Source: Cyprinodon diabolis (Eukaryota > Chordata > Actinopteri > Cyprinodontiformes > Cyprinodontidae). Taken from it: a DNA stretch of 64,000 nucleotides. The position numbers and the translations under genes were made by a program. This document shows positions 34,001 through 46,079 of the stretch, one piece after another; positions within the stretch are counted from its first letter, which is position 1; each line of letters begins with the position of its first letter. The DNA is taken from NCBI GenBank assembly GCA_030533445.1, contig CM060070.1:27206001-27270000 (forward strand), read 5' to 3'. A model generated the notes under the pieces. That model searched no databases. It worked only from the letters and a program-made list of their open reading frames with translations, and was not told the origin of the DNA.

Positions 34001-37000
34001 TGTGATCGTCCACACGAATGCATGAAAACGCTGCAAAATGTATGCCAGGCCTGTAAGTGCCGCTGTGGTGCCAAAGCAAAAATAGGCGACGAAATGTTGG
34101 GCATGCGCACTAATATTTATACATGGTTGCCCTGCGGGTCCATTTTCGTGGTTCAGTCAAATTCAGGTGCTGAACTATGTCGTCGATATTGCTCTGTTCT
34201 TCCTGGAGATATTCCAGAAGAAGAAGATTCTGTTGTAAGCCCGACAGCAGGGTGAGTAGCATTAGCAGCAACCATTCAACACAGTACGGCGCCATTGTTG
34301 TTGTGATACTGTGTCGCGCATGCGTGTTTAGAGGCAACGCTATGACGCATGCGTGTAAAAAAAAAAAATGCGGTTAGAGCTTAAAGATGGAAACGCGAAA
34401 ACAGCGTTTCAAAATCTTCCCACTCTGAAGGCTGAATAAAAAAAGATCGTTTACAGACCCCCGAAACGCCGGCTTCGTGTGGATGAGAGGCTGGTTTGGT
34501 GAAAAATTTGTGCGTTTAGGCCAGGGTTTGGCTTCGTGTGGACGGGGCCTTATACTACATCAGTCATTCACTGAGTAACTCACACACTGATGGTGGTAAG
34601 CTACATTGTAGCCACAGCTGCCCTGGGGCTCACTGACAGAAGCGACGCTGCCATACACTGGCACCACCACCATCAGTAGGCAATGCAGGTGAAGTGTCTT
34701 GCCCAAGGACACAACGACACTGATAACCCTTCGATTTTAGGGCAAACTCCTACACCCAACTCAGTGTAGCCAAACAAGTGTATATGTACACTTGTGTGGC
34801 TAGTTTTGGATATTTTAATGAGAGGGATTAATGAGAACAGTCAAAATCCTTGTCAGAAAAAACAAATGGTTGCTTTATTTTAAGTGCCGCTGAAAATGGT
34901 AATTTGAAGAAATTATTTTTATCTGGGGCTAAATTACCTGTATAAGCATATAACAGGTTACAGCAATGCTGTCACCCGCATGTAACCTTCATCAAAATGT
35001 ACCAGGCCGTATATGCCGTATATTACCCTAATTTGCTTCCATAGTCTGGATTAGTTAAGCTATAATAACTTTATACCTTAATGAATGAAGGTATGATAAG
35101 TACCAGATATTTCTCCCCCATTATCTATAGTTAATTTAGATATAACACATTTTCATATTTTGATGTAGATCAAATGGTTTGTGTGGATTGTGGAAGTAGT
35201 GAGTTGTCTGATGTCAACTGAGAAGGATTATAAAGCTTCCTTTGGCGTCACCAGTGTTTCTTCTCTCACCTTCAGGCTCGAATCAAGTTCCCGGTTGATT
35301 ATCCGTACTCTCCACCTGCGTTCCGCTTCCTCACCAAAATGTGGCATCCCAACATCTATGAGGTAGTATCAACATAACTTCCTGTTTATCATTTGTGAAA
35401 AGTAGTTCAAATTCTTCCTTAAATTTCTAAAGTAATACCAAACTAAAATACTAAAGTATATTTTCTTTTCCAAGTATCTATTCCAGCAGCATCATAGGAA
35501 TGAGTGAAGAGGTTTTTTTTTTCTTCTATCAGCGGCTTTTATGACCTTCTGTACAAACCAGAAAATAATTTAAGTTTAATTATATTTTTTTAGATTTTAT
35601 TTTTTTTCTACATTGGAGGTTGAAGCAAGATGTTTAGATGCTTGAGATCATCATGAAAGTAGAATAGGGGAATTGAGAGATATATAGTTTGTGAAGTTTT
35701 TAAGCCTTATAAAAAGATGCTCTACTCACTGAAAGACCTGCTATGCATGATCACAGTTTAGTCCTTAATGCTTCAAATGTACTGAGTCATGACTACATAC
35801 CTTCTGCTCAGAGGCTGCAGCCCCTCATATTGCACAGTAAATATGTAAAATGACCAGGCTGGGAATCTGCAGTGAAACTGGCTCTAGGTCTGTTGAAATA
35901 AATGATAGAAAAATCTGGTGTTTCCTGAAAACATTTTTTTAAACCGTATTTTCCTCTAATCAAGCTGTGTTGCTGCTGTCTCTGCAGAACGGAGACGTCT
36001 GCATCTCCATCCTACATCCACCAGTGGACGACCCACAGAGTGGAGAGCTCCCTTCAGAGCGGTGGAACCCTACACAGAATGTCAGGTGATTATGACTGAT
36101 GTAAAACCAACGTGTCAAACTGTTCCAGCATTCAGCAGAAGCTGTTTTTGTTTTGGGTTTAATATTTTGACAGATTATTTGACACTATAAACTGTTTTAA
36201 TTTTCTGTTATGTAACCTATTTTTAGAAACTTATGAAAAGAAGTGCTGAGGCCTGAACATCTTGGTTGAACAGGGCAGATCAGAACTGAATGCAGAAAGA
36301 GTTTTTATCAACTACTTAAACTAAATATATTATCTTCTGAGGAAATTGTGAAGCCTTTTGTGTAAACCAAAGAAAGGAAGTTAAAATCCTCCAATTTTGC
36401 TCTTGAGAGCTGCAAAAATCCTGATCAAATAAATATAAATTTAAAATAAACATCTCCCTAAACTTAGCATGTTTTACTTGTTCATTAATCGGCGTGCAGA
36501 TATGGTGTTTCCCCCGACGTCCCATCTGACTGGTAGTTAGCTAAACAGTAGCAGATTAAAGCCTGGATTCACTCATTTTAGTTGTGATTTGAAAATAATT
36601 TCCTTCTGCCTGGTTGAAAAGTAGGGGAAAATATTTACAATATGCCAGACAGGGTCTGGAAGGTGTCAATGTGAGAAGAGCGATTACCATCTCTAACCAG
36701 AGGTTTTAGGAGCTTAGCTGAGATGTTGTTCTCCTCTTTTGTTCCTGTTCATTTCATTAGTCCTGCTATGAGTCTCACCTGCCCATACCTCGCCTCTGGC
36801 CTCTCTGCCCTATTCTTTAGTCTTCTGCTCATTCTGCATTACTTCCTCCTATTCTATTTTGACCCTCCTTTTCTTGTGTTCCAGGACCATCCTGCTCAGC
36901 GTCATCTCTCTGCTAAACGAACCAAACACATTTTCCCCAGCCAACGTGGACGCATCAGTAATGTACCGCAAGTGGAGGGACAGCAAAGGAAAGGACAGAG

Positions 37001-37327
37001 AATACATCGAGATCATAAGGTATCTACAGAGGGTACCATCCTTAATCAGGAAGCCTGCCTGGGATTTGGTGATTTAGAGCTTCTTCTTTTTTTTCTTTTA
37101 AAAGGAAACAGGTGCTGTCTACAAAAGCTGACGCAGAGCGGGACGGCGTCAAAGTTCCCACCACGTTGGACGAATACTGCGTCCGCACACAAGTTCCTCC
37201 CACAGACGACGGCTCCAACCTCCTCTATGACGACTACTATGACGACGAGGAGCTGGATGAAGATGAGGAGGAGGACGAGGAAGACTGTTGCTATGACGAG
37301 GATGATTCTGGCACAGAGGACTCCTGA
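25099..37327 (+). CDS. cdc34: Ubiquitin-conjugating enzyme E2 R1 (CDC34), complete
   Basis: E2 enzyme that builds Lys48-linked chains with SCF ubiquitin ligases, acting in the nucleus and cytosol in cell-cycle protein turnover. Exons: 25099-25281, 35276-35362, 35988-36085, 36885-37019, 37105-37327. All have GT-AG introns and matching phases; together they encode 241 residues (human CDC34 has 236). The UBC fold includes [11 protein letters not shown], the HPN motif (residues 85-87) and catalytic Cys95 in NGDVCISIL. After it comes the acidic insertion (DDPQSGE) typical of the CDC34/UBE2G group, then [17 protein letters not shown]. The tail is very acidic ([19 protein letters not shown], ending DSGTEDS), as needed for binding the CUL1 basic canyon. 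PPAFRF and [18 protein letters not shown] favour CDC34 over its paralogue UBE2R2 (PPTF, SATKAEAEKDG), although the N-terminus (MAQ, LVDESD) is UBE2R2-like. Intron 1 is 10 kb; introns 2-4 (625, 799 and 85 bases) hold nothing notable. Confidence 0.97.
25282..30460. other. cdc34 intron 1, first half
   Basis: AT-rich intron DNA. Around 27850 the string GGCTGGTTCACACTGTCGG looks like one end of a MITE, but no partner end was found. No gene, RNA gene or intact element was recognised. Confidence 0.5.
30461..31063. mobile_element. MITE-like element with imperfect terminal inverted repeats
   Basis: Left end GGCCACGTCAACACAG. The right end reads, in reverse complement, GGCTACGTTCACACTG. Both are followed inward by AATCCGAT/AATTCTGAT-type sequence with repeated subterminal ATCCGATC motifs. 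The flanks share TTT at most, so the superfamily (PIF/Harbinger or hAT) is not settled. Confidence 0.65.
31130..31265. repeat. Interspersed fish repeat fragment
   Basis: A block around CACCTGAATCAAATAATTAT and CATTAGCAGGACC resembles a repeat that recurs widely in fish genomes. The ends are not visible. Confidence 0.45.
31266..33850. other. cdc34 intron 1, middle
   Basis: AT-rich. No gene or element recognised. Confidence 0.5.
33854..34745. repeat. Old interspersed repeat split by a later insertion
   Basis: Left part 33854-33915 (AAATGGTAAATGGC... CAAAGCACTTTA) and right part 34550-34745 (TTATACTACATCAGTCATTC... AGTGTCTTGCCCAAGGACAC) are the two halves of a repeat common in teleosts. The halves join cleanly once the 33916-34549 insert is disregarded. 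Confidence 0.75.
33916..34549. mobile_element. PIF/Harbinger-type MITE with TTA target duplication
   Basis: The ends GGATCCGTCCACACGAAG and (reverse complement of the right end) GGCCCCGTCCACACGAAG form 18-bp inverted repeats. TTA flanks it on both sides (33913-33915, 34550-34552), as PIF/Harbinger transposases produce. The interior contains no recognisable transposase. Confidence 0.8.
34746..35275. other. cdc34 intron 1, last part
   Basis: AT-rich, nothing recognised. A C/T-rich tract ends in the exon 2 acceptor. Confidence 0.5.
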
Positions 37328-37628
37328 CCGTGCCATGCTGTGACATCACCCCCCCTCCCTCCCCTGACCAAATCTTGTTCTCACCCACTTGCATTCAAAG
37401 TCTCCCTCTTTTGTCACAGACTGAACTTTGACCCCTCCCTCCTCCTGCTAAAGGACACTCTTGGCACAGTCTGTCCAGCGTCTGTTATGTGCAATCACAC
37501 TAAAGCCTGGGTCATTGAAAACACAGCAGCTGAATTGCTTTTGGTCTTTTCCTGTTTTTTTTTGTTCTCCGAGTATAGGTCACACACGATCCACACAGAA
37601 ACTGCACTGATGCGTGTCAAAATGTCCA

Positions 37629-37634
37629 AATAAA
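37629..37634 (+). terminator. cdc34: Proximal poly(A) signal of cdc34
   Basis: Canonical AATAAA about 300 bases after the stop codon. Confidence 0.5.
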
Positions 37635-39511
37635 GGTCTTTGAAGCCCTAAGACCTATTTCCTCCACAGATGTCAAGGGAAATTAAGCTTTCTCATGGCT
37701 GTTTCTCTCTTTTGCAACAGATCAGCTCACTGTAAAACAGGAACGCCTCATCAAAGCAAGACCACTTAAACACATAGGCAAACTTTTCTGTGTGACCTTC
37801 AGTTGGCAGAAGGTTCACCTGACACACCGTCACCCACGACTTTCAGAGCCACAGGGCTTGGGCTGTGCAGAACAGGAAAATTATCCCTTTCAGAAAGCTA
37901 CTCGCACTTCCTTGTGCCTTTCTTTAATCCCAGATCTAAGTTATCAGCCCAAGCAAGCCTCTATCAGAAGAGTGATATTCAAGCTCTGACCCTAGAGTTA
38001 AAACTTCTGCTGGATAACCTCTCTGCTTATTTATAGAAGCACCTGTTAAATTTATCCAGGGTGTAAGGTAAGATCCAACAGCTGAACTCACCAGTCAAAT
38101 GTAGATCATGCAACCAGTGTGCTGTTTCAAATCGAAGGGAATCTATGCAGTCAGAGCTTGAGTTTCTGTTACTTGCAGTGCTTTAAATATGGCAGTAAAG
38201 CAGCAGTTAGACCAAACTCCAGCTAGAGAGGAGCTGAGGGGGTATTTAGAGGGGCTCTTTCAGCTAGATCCGTCTTTTTGTCCGTATTGGTTAGTCATTC
38301 CCACTCAGAGATGTACACATCATGGTGTTGCACTGCAGCCTTTTGCTGTGCTTGCCTCCTACTGGCGGCTGTGTGCAATGCAGCATCCTTATTATGTTGT
38401 CTTTTTTTTCTTATCCTAACATGCTGCACTGGATTGCAGCCATCTTGACTCACCTGAATCAATGAGCTCAGTTGCTTTGAGCAGAGATCTAGTAGCCGTT
38501 TGAGGGAATTAGAAGGAAATAATGGTGGGTGGAATATCCAGACTGATGGGTTAGCTTTCCGTCTCCTTTACAACAACAAGGACTGGACAACGTACACATA
38601 ACCACCACTGACCCCAGCAGTGTTTCCAGTGAAAATCTCAACTTTAACTTTCCGCTTTGTGAATAGCCGCTGATGGTTTTAAAGATGTGCTGAAAAATGT
38701 GACAAGGAAGTTCAGAATGGGATTTTATCCCAGCATGGGCAGAACACTGGTTCTTCACTAGCATGCTGATAGGTGTTTGGTTTTTTAATGTGTGCAAAGG
38801 TAAAAAGGTCCTCAAATTTGATTTCATCAAAGTCATATTATGAATGGGGTGGAGGTTGATTTGCTTTGTTTTTCCATAATCTTTGATATGAGCTGCAAAG
38901 ATTTCCGAAGTGTTTGATTTTTGACTTGATATTTGTTTTTATCACCCAGGTTTTTTGCAGGCAGTATGAAGCAGTAAATGTTGAAGCAAAAACCCAATTA
39001 TGTAAAAACCAAAATTTTGTCTCAATCCAACCAGACAGAGCACACATATTTTAAGAACCTTTAAGCTATCTATACTGGATCATTGAGTCCTATTTTATGA
39101 TTTCTAATGGTCCCCAGCCCTACATCATATTGTCTTTGGATAATGGGGTTTATTTTGTTTTTATTTGTTGGACTACTGTTAATTTTTTATGTTGACTTTC
39201 CTTCCCCACTTGCCCCCCCCCCCCCTTGAGTTTTCTGATCTCTGATTGGTTAAAACACCAATGAGGGAAAACCCAGCAGTTGAGATAAAAAAAAAAAAAA
39301 ACCTCAGGAAAACATCCACCACCTAATAAATTGTATTCCAATTGAGTGAACCTGACCGGTGGGGGTGGGGGGAGCGTAACTTTTTGGCTTCAAAGGACTG
39401 TTTACAATCTCTACCTTGATATGCACATGTGGATAGTTTGACGATCACTTGTTTTGTTTTCTTGTTTATATTTTCTGTTTCTTATGGTTTGTAAATCTAT
39501 TTAAATTCTGA

Positions 39512-39517
39512 AATAAA
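39512..39517 (+). terminator. cdc34: Distal poly(A) signal of cdc34
   Basis: Canonical AATAAA with TTCTTTATT and a long T-rich element downstream. Confidence 0.55.
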
Positions 39518-39628
39518 GTTCTTTATTAGATACTGATTTTTATGTATTTTTTTTTATTATTTTGGTCTTTTTATCTGTAGTCCATTTTAAATCTCACTTC
39601 TATTCTTTATTCTGTTATTTTTCTGCAG

Positions 39629-39674
39629 GTGCTGAACAGGATGAGTATATCAAACCTGGACTTGCCTCTAAAAT
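39629..39674 (+). other. Exon-like 46-nt segment, unassigned
   Basis: A pyrimidine tract ending TTCTGCAG precedes it and GTAAGA follows. One frame reads AEQDEYIKPGLASKM then a stop. It cannot serve as an in-frame alternative end of cdc34 from exon 4, because that junction gives an early stop. It may be chance. Confidence 0.2.
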
Positions 39675-40042
39675 GTAAGAACTGGATCTTTTCTTGTTTT
39701 GCTTCACAGGTTGTGTCTGAAGTTTACATTTAAACATGTTTGCCTGTAAAATGGCCATACCAAGAGTTCAAATGGATTACTATGTTCTCAGAATGCTATT
39801 TTTGGTAAGATTTGCTGAAGTTAATTTAAATTGGTGCTGATGGGGAGCCACATTATGTGTAGTCCAAAGAATTAAGGTTGACTCGTCTCTTAAACGTCCT
39901 GTTTGCATGCTCTGGCCATTCTAAAACCAGTTGATGTCAAAAGTCTTAATGCTCTGAGTGTCCTGTTGTGTTCAGGTTTGAAATGTTTAGTGAAACTGGC
40001 TCTCTACTAACAAAGTAAAAAGGCTTATCCTTGAAGCCTCTA

Positions 40043-40416
40043 CAGGGTTTCCGCGGGTCATTAAAAAATCATTTAATAATTTTTTTAATTAAGGCCTTAA
40101 TTGGCATTCAAATTCATTAAATGTGTTTCTTGTGGCATTTAAAATGCTTTCTTAAAAAAAAACATTTTTATTGCGATATATTTGCGTGGAACTGCTTCCG
40201 GTTGATCGCAAAGACGTATGTTCGGAAAACAAGCTTGAGTCGGAGAAATAGCTAGAGAATGGGGAAGATTTCCAATTTCAACAAAAGTGGTTTGAAAACG
40301 AGGAATTCGGGACATGGCTGCAGCCCGTCGACGAGTCCCTGTTGGTGACATTAGAATTATTTCTAAGAGCATTAAAAGTTATTAAATTAGAGTTATTAAT
40401 TCCTGTATAAACCCTG
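40043..40416. mobile_element. Short hAT-like MITE
   Basis: It begins CAGGGTTTCCGCGG and ends GTATAAACCCTG, so the outer CAGGGTTT is inverted. CTCTA flanks it directly on both sides (40038-40042, 40417-40421), compatible with a 5-bp duplication. It has an AT-rich interior with ATTAAA repeats and no coding capacity. Confidence 0.65.
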
Positions 40417-41033
40417 CTCTAACCTTTTCAGTCCAGTAGCCTTTTTTCTCCGTTTTACCACTGAACGAAATTTTTCAAGCAGACATTTATAGTCACTTTA
40501 TTTTTTTGGTTATACTCTTAATACTTTGTTTTATAGGTTAAAACAAAGGGAATTCAGAAATGTTTTTTGATGTGGAAAATGCTTCCACCTTTGAGTGGGG
40601 GGAAAAAAAAGGCCCGTTTAGTTTATGCTTTCAGGGAAGATTAAAGAAAAAACATCTCCATAAACTTAATTGATAATAAATAATCTCTAGTTTTCAAACA
40701 AACTGCTCAAAATGGTAGCTTTAAATTATCTGACCTTTTTAAAAAGACATTTGTGACTAGAGAAACAGGTTGAAGACGCACTGTTAGGTTGAATGAACAT
40801 AAACCTATCAGACTAAAGCATGTTTTAAATCTTTATTGAGCAGCTGCTGACCAAGATGAGCCTTTCCTCTACAATAAGCAGCTTTTAACTAGAATGAAAT
40901 TTACTGCTGCCCACATTTATAATCCAAATACTGTCTGAGGAAATGATCTATTGTTAGAGAAGGCAAAGGTTGACCAACTGGGTCACCGTGAATGGATGAA
41001 TGTTTACTGGCAGCATAACAGTTGTTGTGATTG

Positions 41034-41183
41034 GTGGTGGTAGCATTATGCGGGCTGGTATCCATGATGGCTGTTGTAGATGTACGGCGGCTTCAGTCCT
41101 CGACATGGCCGTCCCAGGTTTGTATCCCAGCCTGGTGACCTTTGCATCATATCTTCCCTCTCTGCCCTTTTCCTGTGTGTAGG
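41034..41183 (+). repeat. Degraded tRNA-derived SINE
   Basis: The stretch with GTACGGCGGCTTCAGTCCTC, GGTTTGTATCCCAGCCTGG and a TCTTCCCTCTCTGCCC tail matches the layout of a SINE family widespread in fish. GGTTTGTATCC stands where the Pol III B box (GGTTCGAATCC) is expected. It is probably inactive. Confidence 0.65.
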
Positions 41184-44130
41184 GGCAGCTTACAGCTCTG
41201 CAGGCCCCACACCAACCGACTGGACACCAACAGACCTCCAGAGCCTCATTTCAGATACCTGATCTAAGTAGAGAGCACCTATACTGAGCTCTCTGATTTT
41301 CAGGATTTCTAGTTTCAGGTGATGTCAATAAGATAACTGAGTTAAGTCAGCTCAGATTTCTAGGTAAGTCCGAGCTGATAAATGGCTCTGCAGAAAATGT
41401 GATCCACAACAGCAATAGAGGGAAATGAGAAGCCTCTCACTGCACGTTTATCGCCAGTGAAACTTAGAATATTAATCACTAAATATGGAGAATATCAAAG
41501 AGCAAAAGGGATACTGTCGGTCTGCAAAATAAGGTTTAGAGTGACAGAGACCAACTAATGCATGAGAAAGAACTAAATTTAGATCCCCAACTCATATCAT
41601 AAAAAAAATATGTGCAAAAAAGACATATAGTACCACATTAGGATAAGATTTAGATAAGATTATAAGACTTAAATCTGATATAGGTCTAGTCATCAGCCAT
41701 AATGTTTAACCTTTAATAACTAATTTAGACAGTGTTTTGGATTTATTTGAAAAATATAATTAATATTATGTAGGAAGTTAAACCTTTTTGAAACATAGTT
41801 AAAATGAATAACTACATCTCCCTGTTAGATGGATGTAAAATCTGTATATTAAAGGGAATGCATTTGATATAAAAGGAACACCTTAAAAACATTAAATAAA
41901 ACATAAAGTCCTTTTATTTAGTGAAGGAGCAGTAAATGTGATTGACATCCAAGTTCCCAATCATAACCAAAGAATATCTGAAAAGATGTGATACCGGCTA
42001 AATTATTGTCTTCACTGATGCATGCAGTTCTATGAAAAACATGGGTGACTCTATACAGATGCACCCATGCTGTAGAACAGGTCATAACTCCTGTACTGGA
42101 AACATTTCACTAAATCAGATCATTTGAAGGTCTGTGCTGACACAAAAGAAAAAAAACTATTATTCTCTTTGAACAATTAGTTTCTTGACTTTTAGATTTA
42201 CTTCAACACTTATTTTAAATTGTATGTATTGAATAGGATCTCATTTTTTTTCTCTGTTGTGTTTGCAACCTGCCGCCTGGAGCTGCAAGAGGCTGTTTGG
42301 CTTACTGATTATATTAAACTAGGAACTATTACTTTGTTCTGGCCCTCCTGGTATATTTGGGCTAAAGTTGATCTTTTAACAATGTCTTTCTGCTGAGTGT
42401 GTGTGAAACTAAAGTCAACACAAGGTGGGCAGGAAATCTGATCCTGTGGCGACAATAATGGATTACCATGAAATTCAATTTGAATCAACAGCGATTGAAA
42501 TTTTCGCACCACACTGACCAAATAGAAACATCTTGGGCGAAACATCAAATACTGACTGTAAAAATATCAAATAGTTGTATTAACAAATTGTCAAATTTCC
42601 ATGGTGTTTCTCGCGTAAAAAATTACAACTGCATACAAGTCTTTTCTTGTTTAGTGCGTAAACATATGGAAATGTAAAATAAATCTGAGAACTACAAGTA
42701 AATAAAATACAAATAATATGAATTGTGCGATTTCTTTTCCATTTCAAAAGCCAAAAATGGTTAATAGAGCACATGAGGATGTATGGCCATGGTGAACATG
42801 CAGTATGTAAACTTCTCACCAGAACTGTGATGGTGTTAGAAGTGCATGATGAGACATGTACCCAGTAGTCACCCTGCTATACTGAGGGTGGTGGAGACTG
42901 TAAAAGGATTTTCTGATGCTTTTTGTGCTTTGAGTGTTAAAAAGGTAAATTGGTAGTAACTTCTCTAATTTTAGATTTTTTTTTCTTTCTTTCCCTGCTC
43001 CAGGAAATGTTACTCACAGGGAAAACAAAGGTAACCCTCCCGTCTGCTCAACACTGATCACTTCTATGGATCGTAATTTAGATTTTCATTTTTTTTTAAA
43101 AACATATAAACACTAGATTACATTAGAAATCGACATTGTAATGGGCATTATCACATTGAAGAGTAAAGTGTGGGTTCAAAGTGTTCTATATGTTTCCTGT
43201 AATATTTAGATATTTTTTTAATTAATTAAAATGTTCAAATACACTACAAAAAAATAATTACAAAAATCCTTTTTTTTATATTTAACAAAAAGGAAAAGGG
43301 GCTATCTGTAAATATATATATATTTTTTGTTTGCTATGAGAGGTTGTGATGTGAAGTTTTTATACAAGTTTTAGGTTAGATGACCTGATGGTTGTAAGAG
43401 GGAGAGGAAACATGGTTCTAATGCTGTTTTCTATAATGTAGATATATAGTTTCACAGATGTAGTAACTAATGTAATTTGTTCCTAATTTGTTACAAGGGA
43501 GATGTATTTTAAAATTTCTGACTGATGAAAGCCCCTAGTTTACATTGCACAGTCTGTGAAAATAAAGTTTATAGCACTGTGATATTCTGCCTCCAGAGAG
43601 CAGATTCAGCTTCTTCTCCATTGCAACAACCCATTTAAAACACATTTAAAGGTATAGTGTAGGATTTTCTTTTTCCAGGTGGATCATCAAAATAAGTTGT
43701 CCTCCTCATTGTCAATCATTCTGGTGATATATTTACGTAAGGCCGTCTGATATGGTGGAAAAATTGTAAATCTTCATTTGGAAAGCTGATATGAGCGATG
43801 CAAACAACAACTTTTAAACAGAGTGTGCATGAGGAGAAATGGGCTTGTGCACGCTCCCATACACATTTAATAGGCGTTCCTTCTCCGGAGAGGGTACAGG
43901 GTTGTGAATGTGCTTTTTTTTTTTTTTTTTTTTTGGAGATGGTGGGTCTTTTCAAACATTTAGCTAGCTATTTAAAAACCTCATTTTAAAGTAATCAAAA
44001 TCATAAATTTTATTAATTAAGGACAGATGAGTCACAAGTCCTTTATAAAGAGCATGGAAATCTAAACACAATTGCATTAAAAGATGATTTAATTAAAGAG
44101 CATTAATGATATAAATAAAAACTAATACAT
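41184..44130. other. Intergenic, cdc34-c2cd4c spacer
   Basis: AT-rich. Near 43648, AAAGGTATAGTGTAGG resembles one end of a fish MITE, without a partner end. A T22 run lies at 43913-43934. No gene seen. Confidence 0.5.
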
Positions 44131-44139
44131 TTATGTATC

Positions 44140-44400
44140 CATTGTCTGTATCTGCTTGTGTTTGCAGGGTCACGGGTGTCTATCTCAAGCTAGGTGATTG
44201 TCAGTGTACTGTCTGTACAGGTCCCCGGTCCATCACAGGGAGACCCAAAGAGAGGAAGGGCTGTTTGCAGACTGGTGAATCTGCTGTCATTGGACTTAGG
44301 AGGAAGCCAGACCTGTGGAGAAACCTCACCTGCGCAGGGAGATCATATAAACCTCAGAAAGACAGAGGAACGTTCATCAACATTAGTCATAGTGCAGGAA
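44140..44400. repeat. Interspersed repeat fragment
   Basis: Around GTCACGGGTGTC and GGTCCCCGGTCCATCACAGG, like a repeat found in many fish introns. Boundaries are uncertain. Confidence 0.4.
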
Positions 44401-45402
44401 AATAAATTCAAAAATATATGTTCCATAGTGAAAGTCCATCTCTTTAGAAGTTAAACTTCATCTTTTATGCTCATGGTCCCGTTAGAAAGACTGACGTTAG
44501 ACCTTAAACCACATGACGTCCTACAACAAAGGTGCTGAGATTGAACTGAATATCTTTTTTCTCTTTCCTTTCAAAAGTAAAACTTATTTAAATAGATTTA
44601 GCCCTTTAAAATAAAAAAATAAAAATTCTCATCAGTGGGGTGATTCTAATTTTACTTTCCAAAATAATTCATAAAACGCAGCCTGGAAAGTTAATACATT
44701 CTGTATTTTGATTTTGTATTTTAATTTTCATGTAATAATGGAACAGAAATATTTAATGGGCTGAATCTGCATCTTGGCATAAGCTCTGCTGCCAACTAGT
44801 GGTTAAAGGTGTAACTTTGAAAATGCAAGAATTTCAACCCTGATTTTAAAAAAGGTGCCCTTTTTTTGCTTAGTTAAGGAACGTTTATAGAGAACTTTTC
44901 AGGGACAGGACAATTCAAAGTGCAGAACACGAGAAAACAAATCTCAATTTCAGCTTGAATTTAAGCATTTGAAGAGTTTAGCAGGTTTTTAGTGAATTTC
45001 TTTTAGATTAGTGGAGCTAGTCTAATTAGCAGAGCTTCTCCATGTTTGGTTCTGGTCCTAGGTGTGCAAAGTAAATCAGAGCCAAGAGACCTGAGAGGTC
45101 TGGGTGGTTGATACACTGAACAGAGGTCTGTAATGTATATTGGAGCTAAAACCATTCAGTGATTTATCACACTTTAGAACGGGTGATGTGCTACACTTAG
45201 TTTTTGTAAGGATGAGGACAGCAGCATTTTGGATCAACTACAGCTGTCTGATCAACTTTTTAGGCCGATCTTTTGCAGTAAATAAATCTATTAAAGATTA
45301 ATGTATGAATTTCATTTCTCAATTATACTGTAAATTTATATAACACCATTTCACAACTAATGTATCCTGAAACGATTCTAATTCCCAGGCACATTTGTGT
45401 AT

Positions 45403-45412
45403 GTATATGTAC

Positions 45413-45457
<45 letters not shown>

Positions 45458-45460
45458 CAC
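45403..45460. repeat. (CA)n / (TA)n microsatellite
   Basis: CA dinucleotides (about 45423-45447) flanked by TA-rich repeats. Confidence 0.95.
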
Positions 45461-46079
45461 AATCTATTAAAATTGATTAAAGAGATGTTTAATATTAATC
45501 TGTTCCTCTGTGGTTTAATTCTTTTATATAAAGGATCTGAATTCCACACACAAATCTGCTCAATCTAAACAGGTTGTAATAACTTGCATCGATTTATGAA
45601 TAAAGAAGCAGAATAAGGACTCATTAGCTTATGAAAAATGTTCAACTAGTTGTCTATATTGGGTAATCCTATAGATTCTAGTCATTGACTTTTAATATTC
45701 ACTCCTCCTGAATGATCATGTGTCCACTTTTGTGTGTAACAACAGTGGAGAGGGAAAAGTCCCCCATCCATAAATGTTTGAATGACTTTCCCTAGAGAGC
45801 ATCATGGTGAAGGCTCCTGTGTGTGCAGTTCACATGTAACGGGAAAGTTGGTACCTTGTGAACTTCATACAAATCAGCTTTTTGAGCCATGTATGTTAAC
45901 ACAGGCAAAAATATGGACTATTATTCATTAAAAAGTGGATATGAGGACCCCATGCTTTCTCCAACCTTCTCATTAGTGTGCTGAGGAACAAGCTGATCTT
46001 TACAAGGCTTTTTCCATCTATTACCTGCTATGGACAGGCAAGAGCCCTATTACTGGAGAGTGTTTTACAAAAATTACTT

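Larger units (their letters stand above)
37328..39535 (+). other. cdc34: cdc34 3' UTR
   Basis: Follows the TGA. AATAAA at 37629-37634 would give a 0.3-kb UTR, and AATAAA at 39512-39517, followed by a T-rich tract, a 2.2-kb UTR. It contains a run of about 13 C at 39215-39228 and A14 near 39288, but no coding frame with a known signature. Confidence 0.6.

Noticed and set aside
25099..37327. Naming the E2 gene ube2r2
   Set aside because: [19 protein letters not shown] and the neighbouring c2cd4c favour cdc34.
39629..39674. Alternative last coding exon for cdc34
   Set aside because: Joining it to exon 4 in phase gives a stop after one residue; kept only as an orphan signal.
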